Shown one piece after another: positions 27,588-34,507 of a stretch of DNA of 64,000 nt; position 1 is the stretch's first letter, and each line of letters opens with the position of its first letter. Position numbers and translations under genes: made by a program. The notes under the pieces were generated by a model. The model did not search any database. It was not told the DNA's origin and saw only the letters and a program-made list of their open reading frames with translations. This DNA is from Lactococcus taiwanensis (lineage in GTDB: Bacteria > Bacillota > Bacilli > Lactobacillales > Streptococcaceae). The stretch is taken from contig NZ_BNDT01000007.1 in the NCBI RefSeq assembly GCF_014905395.1, positions 46,908 to 110,907 on the forward strand, written 5' to 3'.

Positions 27588-28403
27588 TCAACTCACACTA
27601 ATCATGCGATCTTTACCAAAAACATCCTGATGGATACTGACAGTTTGGTCAGTAAAGTGTGCTTGAAAAAGTTGCTGTAAAAAAGGGCCCTGCTTATATC
27701 CAATTTCAAAGTAGAGTTTTCCGCCGGGCTTAAGATGAGCCCCTGCCTGACGTGCTATCTTTTCATAGATGGCGTAGCCTTGGTGAGCTGCAAATAACGC
27801 TGACTCCGGTTCATATTTGATGACCGACTTGTCCATTTCATATGTTTCATCAAATGCAATATAGGGGGGATTTGAGACAATCAAATCAAATTTTTCATCA
27901 GTAAACTGGTCCATGACGTCAGACTGTACGAACTCTACTAAGAGACCATGTTCCTTCGCATTTTCTGAGGCAAGTTCTAAGGCGGACTCTGACAAATCAG
28001 AAGCTGTTACTTGCCACTCTTTATGGGCTTTGGCTAAAGCGAGCGCAATGGCACCAGAACCGGTCCCGATATCTAACACGTGCAACTTCTCTTTTTTATT
28101 TTCTTTCAGAATGAGAGCCACTAGCTCTTCTGTCTCTGGACGCGGAATAAGCACTCGCTGATCCACTTTTAAACGTAAATCACAAAATTCAGCCCAGCCG
28201 ACAAGATATTGAGGGGGTTCATCTTCTTTTAGACGTGCTGACAGCTCTGTCAGTAACTTTAAATCATTTTCACCAATTTTTTCGCGCATTAAATTCAACC
28301 AAGCCAACTTATCCAAATTATATTTGTGACGCCAGACAAATTCTAGCGCAAAAGGTTCATTTAACTCCGCTGATAGAGTGCGTACCGCTTCAATCCACAG
28401 CAT
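27588..28403 (-). CDS. prmC: Peptide chain release factor N5-glutamine methyltransferase
   Basis: PrmC methylates the glutamine of the GGQ motif in release factors; prfA lies upstream in this window. 271 residues: an N-terminal helical domain, then the SAM motif VLDIGTGSGAIALALA and the catalytic NPPY in LIVSNPPYIAF. Between prfA and prmC lie two extra genes (unknown and nitroreductase), which interrupts the usual prfA-prmC adjacency. It contains two exact palindrome copies in different reading frames. A TATACT -10 lies at 28448-28453, after the nitroreductase terminator. Confidence 0.95.
   Translation of the reverse strand: MLWIEAVRTLSAELNEPFALEFVWRHKYNLDKLAWLNLMREKIGENDLKLLTELSARLKEDEPPQYLVGWAEFCDLRLKVDQRVLIPRPETEELVALILKENKKEKLHVLDIGTGSGAIALALAKAHKEWQVTASDLSESALELASENAKEHGLLVEFVQSDVMDQFTDEKFDLIVSNPPYIAFDETYEMDKSVIKYEPESALFAAHQGYAIYEKIARQAGAHLKPGGKLYFEIGYKQGPFLQQLFQAHFTDQTVSIHQDVFGKDRMISVS
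27636..27653. repeat. Dispersed palindrome copy inside prmC (3' part)
   Basis: ACTGACAGTTTGGTCAGT, exact core 27637-27652. On the coding strand it is read ACT GAC CAA ACT GTC AGT (T-D-Q-T-V-S), another frame than most in-gene copies. Confidence 0.85.
28237..28257. repeat. Dispersed palindrome copy inside prmC (5' part)
   Basis: GCTGACAGCTCTGTCAGTAAC, exact core 28238-28253, read as TTA CTG ACA GAG CTG TCA (L-L-T-E-L-S). Confidence 0.85.
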
Positions 28404-28456
28404 TTCTCTCTTTTTCCCATCCTTGTTTATTTCGATTTTATCTCTACAAGTATAGC

Positions 28457-28481
28457 AAAAAAGCCTGATAAAATCAGGTTT
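28457..28481 (-). terminator. Terminator after the nitroreductase gene
   Basis: CCTGAT-AAA-ATCAGG hairpin flanked by AA/TT pairs, with T6 on the minus strand, 11 bases past the stop. It separates nitroreductase from prmC. Confidence 0.85.
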
Positions 28482-28491
28482 TATGCCCCTC

Positions 28492-29229
28492 TCAGGATAA
28501 AGTAAAGCCTTGTTGTTTCAAAAAATTAGCAACATCTTTCCGGCGGGGCTCGCTAAGAAATTGACTCATTTCTTGCGTCCAATCGGTATCTTTTTGATGA
28601 CTAGTGCGTTGCTTATAATAATTAGCGCTCGTCGCTTTATATGCTGACAGATCCGTCAGTTTCTGACGATCGTAGCCATCGACTGAAAATATATTATGCT
28701 GAGGCAAACGAGGTTTAACTTCATTGCGAAAGTTCGGATAACCAACTGACAGGCCAAATAAAGGTACCGTCAGCTCTGGCAGATCAAGAATTTGAGCGAC
28801 TTTTGCTAAGTTATTGCGGATGCCGCCAATATAACAGACTCCTAGGTCCATAGACTCAGCAGCGATAGCCATATTCTGTGCTGCAATAGTAGTATCAACG
28901 ACTGCCACGGTTAAAGCTTCCATATTTCGTAACGCTGCCAATTCTTGTTCATGATCACGTAAAATTTCCGCTTGGCGATACCAATCTGCCACAAAAAGAT
29001 AAAAAGCACCAGTTTGATTGACGTATGCCGCCGATCCTGAGATTTCAGCTATCTCACGTCTTACAGATTCATCTGCAATTTCGATAATTGTATACGCCTG
29101 AACGAAATTTGAAGAAGAGCCAGACTGGGCCGCCGTTATTAGCAGATTTTTGGTTTCCAACGGCAGCGCTTCAGGTTTGAAATTTCTAACAGAGGCATGT
29201 TGTAACATTTTTTCGATTGTTGGATACAT
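28492..29229 (-). CDS. Nitroreductase family flavoprotein (NfsA/FRP-like)
   Basis: 245 residues, the size of FMN-dependent NADPH oxidoreductases of the NfsA/Frp group. The start TIEKMLQHASVRNF carries the R-x-F/S FMN-contact pattern; AAQSGSSSNFVQAYTII, AIAAESMDLGVCYIGGIRNN and LFGLSVGYP are typical. It probably reduces flavins, quinones or nitro compounds; the substrate is unknown. AAGGAG precedes the ATG. It stands between two palindromic stems, so it is probably a separate transcription unit set into the prfA-prmC neighbourhood. Confidence 0.9.
   Translation of the reverse strand: MYPTIEKMLQHASVRNFKPEALPLETKNLLITAAQSGSSSNFVQAYTIIEIADESVRREIAEISGSAAYVNQTGAFYLFVADWYRQAEILRDHEQELAALRNMEALTVAVVDTTIAAQNMAIAAESMDLGVCYIGGIRNNLAKVAQILDLPELTVPLFGLSVGYPNFRNEVKPRLPQHNIFSVDGYDRQKLTDLSAYKATSANYYKQRTSHQKDTDWTQEMSQFLSEPRRKDVANFLKQQGFTLS
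28643..28660. repeat. Dispersed palindrome copy inside the nitroreductase gene
   Basis: GCTGACAGATCCGTCAGT, exact core 28644-28659, read as CTG ACG GAT CTG TCA (L-T-D-L-S). Confidence 0.85.
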
Positions 29230-29244
29230 TTTTTCTCCTTGTCC

Positions 29245-29284
29245 GTAAAATAAATTCTGTCAGTACTGACAGAATTTATTTTAC
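29245..29284. terminator. Perfect 40-bp palindrome between the prfA unit and nitroreductase
   Basis: Left arm GTAAAATAAATTCTGTCAGT (20 bases) is followed immediately by its exact reverse complement, with no loop. The half sites are inside out compared with the other copies (GTCAG-TA-CTGAC). It can end the prfA unit; it lies 16 bases upstream of the nitroreductase start. Confidence 0.75.
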
Positions 29285-29337
29285 AACGTTTTTCTATTTT
29301 TAACCTATTTCAAAGATGGAGTAAGAATGTACTAATT

Positions 29338-29865
29338 TTAAATGAGCGGTAGGACACGTGTTAAAAGGTAAGCACATAAAGGAACTTGCAAATTCTCTGA
29401 AGAAAAAAGCACGCCAAACTGCTTACGATTCATATTTGTCTCACACACCAACTCTTCTAAGGTACCAAGCTTGGCTCCCAAAGATGTAAAAAATGAGCGG
29501 ACAGGAGTCTGGCTGTATTTTCCGATTTCAGATAAAGGGAGTCGTTTTTTTGTTTGACTCCAATCTTTATCCTTCTTCACTTCTTGCCACAAACGACAAT
29601 ACTGCTGATTTTCAAATTTTTCAATGGACATACGCGTCCGTTGAGCCCGATGAAGATGCTCCGATTCTGATACGACATTTTCGGCAACAACCCAAGTATC
29701 CCCGTTGCTTCCAGTACAATGCAGTAGCTCAAAAGAAATACTCTCGCGTATTGCTCTAAAAACCGTGACTTCTGTTAAGATATTGTTCACTTTCTTAGAA
29801 GTCTGCATGCGCCTTTGTTCCTGTCCAACTTCACAAATGTTGAAACCTTCAAACTCAAATTTCAT
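29338..29865 (-). CDS. Unknown protein translationally coupled to prfA
   Basis: 175 residues that I do not recognise. No signal peptide or membrane segment is clear; the C-terminus LCAYLLTRVLPLI is mildly hydrophobic. It contains two charged stretches, ESEHLHRAQRTRMSIEKF and WQEVKKDKDWSQTKKRLPLSEIG, and three cysteines. Its ATG overlaps the prfA stop as TAATG, so translation must be coupled to release factor 1. Codon use is not obviously foreign. It could be a lineage-specific regulator or an accessory protein; no function is claimed. Confidence 0.75.
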   Translation of the reverse strand: MKFEFEGFNICEVGQEQRRMQTSKKVNNILTEVTVFRAIRESISFELLHCTGSNGDTWVVAENVVSESEHLHRAQRTRMSIEKFENQQYCRLWQEVKKDKDWSQTKKRLPLSEIGKYSQTPVRSFFTSLGAKLGTLEELVCETNMNRKQFGVLFSSENLQVPLCAYLLTRVLPLI

Positions 29866-30938
29866 TATTTATTTAATTCTTCTAATTTCTGAGTTTGATC
29901 ATAAACAATCAAAGCATCAATCACTTCGTCCATTTTCCCAGATAAAATACTATCCAACTTTTGCAAAGTCAAACCAATTCGGTGGTCAGTCACACGGTTT
30001 TGTGGGAAATTGTAAGTTCTAATCCGCTCAGAACGATCCCCAGTTCCGACAGTTGATTTACGTTCTGCATTTTGCTTATCCAATTCAATTTGTTGATAGT
30101 AATCAAAGACTTTTGTATTCAACAATTTAATAGCTTTATCCCGATTTTTTTGTTGCGTCCGTTCTTCTTGCATTTCCACTTTAATCCCAGTTGGCAAATG
30201 GACCATGCGGACCGCAGTAGCAACCTTATTGACGTTCTGTCCACCAGCACCAGAGGCATGGTAAATATCCACACGTAAATCTTTTTGGTCGATTGTCATC
30301 TCAAATTCTTCAACTTCAGGCATAACAAGCACGGTAGCCGTTGATGTATGGACACGCCCTTGTGTTTCGGTTACAGGAACACGTTGTACTCGGTGAGCAC
30401 CTGATTCATATTTCAATTTAGAATAAACAGATGGACCAGAAATTAAAGCTGAAACCTCTTTATACCCCCCAATTCCCGTGATATTTGCTTCCATGATTTC
30501 GAACTTCCACCCTTGAGCTTCAGCGTAGTGCTGATACATGTTCAATAAATCACCAGCAAACAGTGCAGCTTCATCACCACCAGCAGCGCCGCGAATTTCT
30601 AAAATAATATTTTTCCCATCATTAGGATCTTTGGGAAGAAGTAAAATTTTGATTTGTTCTTCTAATTCTTCCTTTTGAGTTTTAGCATTGGAAAGTTCCT
30701 CCTTGAGCATTTCTTTCATCTCATCATCAAGGCCACTCTCTCCAAGCATCTCTTCACTATCTTGAATAGTATCGAGTACTTTCTTATATTCTTTGTAAGT
30801 CGCAACTTTATCGCGTAAATCAGCTTCTTCTCGTGAGAGCTCCATGAAACGTTTCGTGTTGGAGACCACTTCTGGGTCAGACAAAAGTTCTCCTAATTCT
30901 TCATATCTACCGATTATTGACTCTAATTGATCAAACAT
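29865..30938 (-). CDS. prfA: Peptide chain release factor 1
   Basis: RF1 ends translation at UAA and UAG. 357 residues, normal. The codon-recognition tripeptide P-V-T lies in QRVPVTE and the catalytic GGQ in [12 protein letters not shown], whose glutamine is the PrmC target. AAAAGG precedes the ATG. The gene order tdk, YcxB-like protein, prfA on the minus strand is close to the tdk-prfA-prmC order usual in lactic acid bacteria. Confidence 0.98.
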   Translation of the reverse strand: MFDQLESIIGRYEELGELLSDPEVVSNTKRFMELSREEADLRDKVATYKEYKKVLDTIQDSEEMLGESGLDDEMKEMLKEELSNAKTQKEELEEQIKILLLPKDPNDGKNIILEIRGAAGGDEAALFAGDLLNMYQHYAEAQGWKFEIMEANITGIGGYKEVSALISGPSVYSKLKYESGAHRVQRVPVTETQGRVHTSTATVLVMPEVEEFEMTIDQKDLRVDIYHASGAGGQNVNKVATAVRMVHLPTGIKVEMQEERTQQKNRDKAIKLLNTKVFDYYQQIELDKQNAERKSTVGTGDRSERIRTYNFPQNRVTDHRIGLTLQKLDSILSGKMDEVIDALIVYDQTQKLEELNK

Positions 30939-30950
30939 ATTTTTTTCCTT

Positions 30951-31397
30951 TTATTTTTTAGTTTTTTTCAGAGGTAAATTTTGTGCCATTTTAACAAAGG
31001 ATTCCCACTGTGTCACATCCTGCAACATTTCTTTTTTCAATATCAACACTTTATTTTTTCCTTCAAAAAAATGGACTCGATCAGAAAAAATCTCTACATT
31101 TCTCACATTCATTTGCGCTTTGATTTGCTCCTCGGTGAGATAAATATCAAGTGTCTGAGGTTTAAAATTTTTTAAAAAGCGACTTTTTAGTTGCCAGCTC
31201 AGAAATAAATTACCCAAAACTACGATTAAGATTCCAGATAAAAGAGGCCATAACCATTGCCCTTGACTTCTTACTAGATTAATTACCATAACGATAACCA
31301 TGATACCTGAAAAAACGAGCATTAAACGCTTCGTCATCACTGACAAAATCCGTGAGTAATCCTGGGCAGTAATTGTTCCTTTAAAATGATAAAACAT
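30951..31397 (-). CDS. YcxB-like membrane protein
   Basis: 148 residues with two membrane segments (about residues 24-43 and 50-68) separated by a short loop, followed by a cytosolic beta-rich tail: TEEQIKAQMNVRNVEIFSDRVHFFEGKNKVLIL, resembling the YcxB-like C-terminal domain. Function unknown. GGGGGAAA precedes the ATG; 12 bases separate it from prfA and 11 from tdk, so the three genes form one operon. Confidence 0.7.
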   Translation of the reverse strand: MFYHFKGTITAQDYSRILSVMTKRLMLVFSGIMVIVMVINLVRSQGQWLWPLLSGILIVVLGNLFLSWQLKSRFLKNFKPQTLDIYLTEEQIKAQMNVRNVEIFSDRVHFFEGKNKVLILKKEMLQDVTQWESFVKMAQNLPLKKTKK

Positions 31398-31408
31398 TTC
31401 TTTTCCCC

Positions 31409-31978
31409 CTACAGTTCTGGTTTAAAATAGTGCTTTCTACATACAGGGATGTAGGTTTCATTGCCACCGATTTGTAACTGTTTGCCTTCGTAAACCGGTT
31501 GACCGTCAATTGTACGAATGACCATAGTTGCTTTTTTACTGCAAAACCAGCATATGGTCTTGATTTCCTCAATCTTATCTGCTAATAAAAGCAAATATTT
31601 TGAGCCTTCAAAGAGCTCATTACGAAAATCATTCTTTAAGCCAAAAGCCATCACGGGCACTTTCAACTCATCAACAACTCGCGCAAAATCATAGACATGT
31701 TTTTTACTTAAAAACTGAGCTTCGTCAACCAAAACACAAAATGGCTTCTGAGGCAAAGCATCTACATAATCAAAAACAGCCGTTTCAGCATCAATAGCGA
31801 CTGCCTCAGCCTTCATACCAATTCGACTTGCTACTGTCCCAACACCAGCCCGCGTGTCGAGGCTCGATGTCATTAGTAATACTGGCTTTCCCTGTTCTTC
31901 ATAATTATGAGCAACTTTTAATATTTCAATTGACTTCCCCGAATTCATCGTCCCATATTTAAAATATAATTGCGCCAT
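31409..31978 (-). CDS. tdk: Thymidine kinase
   Basis: Phosphorylates thymidine for DNA synthesis. 189 residues. P-loop [13 protein letters not shown] (about residues 6-18), catalytic region [10 protein letters not shown] with the conserved E, the lasso/substrate region near [19 protein letters not shown], and zinc ligands in CWFCSKK and the later CRKHY. AAAGGGAAAAGGG precedes the ATG. It is the first gene of the tdk-prfA operon. Confidence 0.97.
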   Translation of the reverse strand: MAQLYFKYGTMNSGKSIEILKVAHNYEEQGKPVLLMTSSLDTRAGVGTVASRIGMKAEAVAIDAETAVFDYVDALPQKPFCVLVDEAQFLSKKHVYDFARVVDELKVPVMAFGLKNDFRNELFEGSKYLLLLADKIEEIKTICWFCSKKATMVIRTIDGQPVYEGKQLQIGGNETYIPVCRKHYFKPEL

Positions 31979-32377
31979 CCCTTTTCCCTTTACTATTTAT
32001 TCAAAAAAATTTTTACTAAGTAAAAGTCTCATTGACCTCCACTTAGTAAAACTAATCCAGCTTCTTACTACCATATTAGCCAGTAACATAAAACTCAATT
32101 TAAATTATATCATATTTCATTTTCTTTTTAATGTTCACCTTGTACTTTTTATCATCACCAACGAGAAGTGACACTAGCTAGTTCTTAAAAAACTATTCCT
32201 TTTCCTGTTGACACTTTATCAAAAAATATTTTTTGAATAGATAATATTATTTCCATTAGTCTGAATTAATCAGTATAATTATACTATCAGAACGAATTTT
32301 ATATCATACAACCTAGTCGTTTAAAAAATACTAACTCAAATGAATAGGTCTAGAATAACTTGGAAGTGAGGAAATCT
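31979..32377. other. Non-coding stretch between tdk and the Spx-like gene
   Basis: About 400 AT-rich bases without a gene. It must hold the divergent promoters of tdk (-) and the Spx-like gene (+). Visible structures are TTTTACTAAGTAAAA (32011-32025, a 7-1-7 palindrome), a partner ACTTAGTAAAA at 32041-32051 that can pair with its left half, and TATAATTATA near 32274, a likely -10 for the Spx-like gene. Confidence 0.45.
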
Positions 32378-32794
32378 ATGATTAAACTTTATCTAACCTC
32401 TTCTTGTGGCTCTTGCCGAAAAGCCCGAAAATGGTTAATTGATAACCAATTAGAATACCAAGAGATTAATCTAGCGACCGGATTAAACCGCGCATCGCTC
32501 ATCGAGATTCTCTCACTAACTGAGGGTGGAACAGGAGATATACTTTCCGTACAAAGTGATCTTTATAAAGAGCTTAATCTAGATTTTTCAAAAATGAGAC
32601 TGGAACAATTCCTCAAAACTATCGAAGCATACCCCCTCTTATTAAAACGCCCCATTATTATTGATGAGAACAATATACAAGTGGGTTTCAATGAAGATGA
32701 TATCCGCAAATTTCTCCCACGCGAATTTCGTGAAATTCAGCGCAGCGGAGCCTATTCTGTTTTTCTTAAACAATGGTTAGAATCTTTAGCATAA
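32378..32794 (+). CDS. Spx/ArsC family transcriptional regulator
   Basis: 138 residues from MIKLYLTSSCGSC (TGAGGAAA precedes this ATG; the frame opens 18 bases earlier). The redox centre C-x-x-C is C10-GS-C13, and the later KRPIIID carries the R-P-I/V motif shared by Spx and ArsC. Spx binds the RNA polymerase alpha subunit and redirects transcription in oxidative stress; lactococci have several paralogues, some with altered roles (for example TrmA). It is monocistronic, upstream of stress genes on the same strand. Confidence 0.88.
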   Translation: MIKLYLTSSCGSCRKARKWLIDNQLEYQEINLATGLNRASLIEILSLTEGGTGDILSVQSDLYKELNLDFSKMRLEQFLKTIEAYPLLLKRPIIIDENNIQVGFNEDDIRKFLPREFREIQRSGAYSVFLKQWLESLA

Positions 32795-32901
32795 AATAAG
32801 AATTTAATTTAAAAACGAATCAGATTTCTTGAAGACGTTTTCTTAATGTGTTAGATTAATATTAAAGATGTATGCTATTGCATACTAGAAAGAGGTATTT
32901 T

Positions 32902-33144
32902 ATGATTTGGTCGTTAATTGTTGGCGCTCTAATTGGATTGATTGCAGGGGCAATCACAAATAAAGGAAGCTCAATGGGCTGGATAGCTAATATCTTGGCA
33001 GGTCTAGTGGGATCCTTTGTAGGTCAGTCGCTTCTTGGAACTTGGGGCCCTTCTCTAGCGGGTATGGCATTAATCCCATCAATTATTGGAGCAGTAATTG
33101 TTGTTGCTGTCGTATCGTTTATTCTATCGCGATTGAACAATTAA
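32902..33144 (+). CDS. GlsB/YeaQ/YmgE family stress membrane protein
   Basis: 80 residues with three membrane segments, rich in glycine: MIWSLIVGALIGLIAGAIT, GWIANILAGLVGSFVGQ and a final IPSIIGAVIVVAVVSFIL. This is the transglycosylase-associated (GlsB) family, found with Gls24/Asp23 proteins in enterococci and lactococci. I use the ATG at 32902, with AAAGAGG upstream. It precedes an Asp23 gene by 126 bases; together they are the general-stress cell-envelope module. Confidence 0.9.
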   Translation: MIWSLIVGALIGLIAGAITNKGSSMGWIANILAGLVGSFVGQSLLGTWGPSLAGMALIPSIIGAVIVVAVVSFILSRLNN

Positions 33145-33270
33145 TCAAAAGAAAGATAAAAGAAATACTATCCTAACCTAAAAACTTTTGCTGCGAGGAA
33201 ATTATATTGCATCAGCTGACATAGGTAGAGTAAGTAAAGCGTAAAAAGAAAGAGAATAGGAGAAAACAAG

Positions 33271-33825
33271 ATGGAAAAAAACATGCAAAATTTCGAAAAA
33301 ATGGAAGAACATTTTAATCAATCCTCTCACCCCTCTGGTGATTCCTCTGATATCAGAGGTGAACTTACTTATGAAGACAAAGTCGTTCAAAAGATTGTAG
33401 GTTATGCGCTCGAGCACGTGGATGGACTTCTTTCTGTTGAAGGTGGCTTCTTCTCCAACTTGACAGGCAAGTTAGTCAACACAAACAATGTTACTTCTGG
33501 TGTTGATGTAGAAGTGGGCAAAACTCAAGTTGCCGTTGATTTAAAAATCATCACAGAATATGGCAAAAATGTACCCGATATTTATGAAGAAATTAAGAAC
33601 GTCATTACTAAAAAAGTGGCAGATATTACAGCACTTGATGTTGTGGAAGTCAATGTGACCGTGACAGATATCAAAACTAAATCTGAGCAAGAGGAGGATG
33701 AAGTAACGGTACAAGATCGTGTAGTTGATGCCGCCCAAAGTACTGGTGAATTTACCTCTAAACAAGTAGGTAAAGTAAAAGGTAAAGTGGATGACATGAC
33801 ACCAGATAAGCGCCGTGTAGATTAA
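33271..33825 (+). CDS. Asp23/Gls24 family envelope stress protein
   Basis: 184 residues. The Asp23 domain runs from about residue 28 to 130: RGELTYEDKVVQKIVGYALEHVDGLLSVEGGF, VDVEVGKTQVAVDLKIITEYG and VEVNVTVTDI. An acidic linker and a basic C-terminal tail (VGKVKGKVDDMTPDKRRVD) follow. In enterococci and lactococci the homologue Gls24 is induced by envelope and bile stress, and the protein is recruited to the membrane by small partners such as AmaP or GlsB, here the gene just upstream. ATAGGAG precedes the ATG. Confidence 0.93.
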   Translation: MEKNMQNFEKMEEHFNQSSHPSGDSSDIRGELTYEDKVVQKIVGYALEHVDGLLSVEGGFFSNLTGKLVNTNNVTSGVDVEVGKTQVAVDLKIITEYGKNVPDIYEEIKNVITKKVADITALDVVEVNVTVTDIKTKSEQEEDEVTVQDRVVDAAQSTGEFTSKQVGKVKGKVDDMTPDKRRVD

Positions 33826-33831
33826 ATTTTT

Positions 33832-33875
33832 CTTAGATACAAATGACCTCTCAACAGAGGTCTTTTGTATCTAAG
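33832..33875 (+). terminator. Terminator after the Asp23 gene
   Basis: CTTAGATACAAA and TTTGTATCTAAG flank an inner GACCTCT/AGAGGTC stem. It is a long hairpin directly after the stop. Confidence 0.85.
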
Positions 33876-33978
33876 GCCCTCTTCTTTAAACATTCAAAAA
33901 AACTTTTAAAACGAGACCAACAATTTTATTCCAAAAAGTTTGTCCGAACTCTTATTACCTATTCAAAAAGGAGAAAAT

Positions 33979-34464
33979 ATGTCAAAAACATCTCACTTAA
34001 AAACATTTTTATACTTTATTGCTTTTATCCTAATTGTTGAGGGGATTGGCGCTTTATCAAGTCTTTTTGCAGGAGATATAAAGTCAATATATAATAACAT
34101 GAAGCTCCCTCCCCTAGCACCTCCTGACTATCTCTTTGGTATCGTTTGGCCTTTGTTGTATGCTCTTATAGCAATTTCCGGTTTTCTTATTTTTCGTTTG
34201 CTCGGTACATACAAAACAGAGGCAAGACTAGCACTCACTTACTTTGTATTACAACTCTTCATCAATTTTATTTGGAGTATTATCTTCTTCAAAGGTTATT
34301 ATTGGAGCGGAGTCATAACAATTCTACTTCTTGATCTCATCGTCTTTATCTGTCTTATTAAATTCCTAAAATTAGATAAAGTGTCTGGAATTTGCTTGAT
34401 TCCCTATTTGATCTGGATTCTCTTTGCTACTTATCTGAGTATCGGGGTTGCACTGTTAAATTAA
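33979..34464 (+). CDS. TspO/MBR family protein
   Basis: 161 residues with five membrane segments, from the ATG at 33979 (AAAAGGAG 6 bases upstream). The family signature is visible: the early GIGALSSLFAG, then LPPLAPPDYLFGIVWPLLYALIAISG and LFINFIWSIIFF. TspO proteins bind porphyrins and related compounds and may degrade or transport them; lactococci cannot make haem, so a role with acquired haem or stress is possible. Monocistronic with its own terminator. Confidence 0.93.
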   Translation: MSKTSHLKTFLYFIAFILIVEGIGALSSLFAGDIKSIYNNMKLPPLAPPDYLFGIVWPLLYALIAISGFLIFRLLGTYKTEARLALTYFVLQLFINFIWSIIFFKGYYWSGVITILLLDLIVFICLIKFLKLDKVSGICLIPYLIWILFATYLSIGVALLN

Positions 34465-34466
34465 TT

Positions 34467-34493
34467 AAAAAAACTGCTTCACAGCAGTTTTTT
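34467..34493. terminator. Bidirectional terminator between TspO and the LPXTG gene
   Basis: AAAAAACTGCT, short loop, AGCAGTTTTTT: a stem with A and T tracts between converging genes. Confidence 0.9.
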
Positions 34494-34507
34494 CTATATT
34501 AGTGTTT

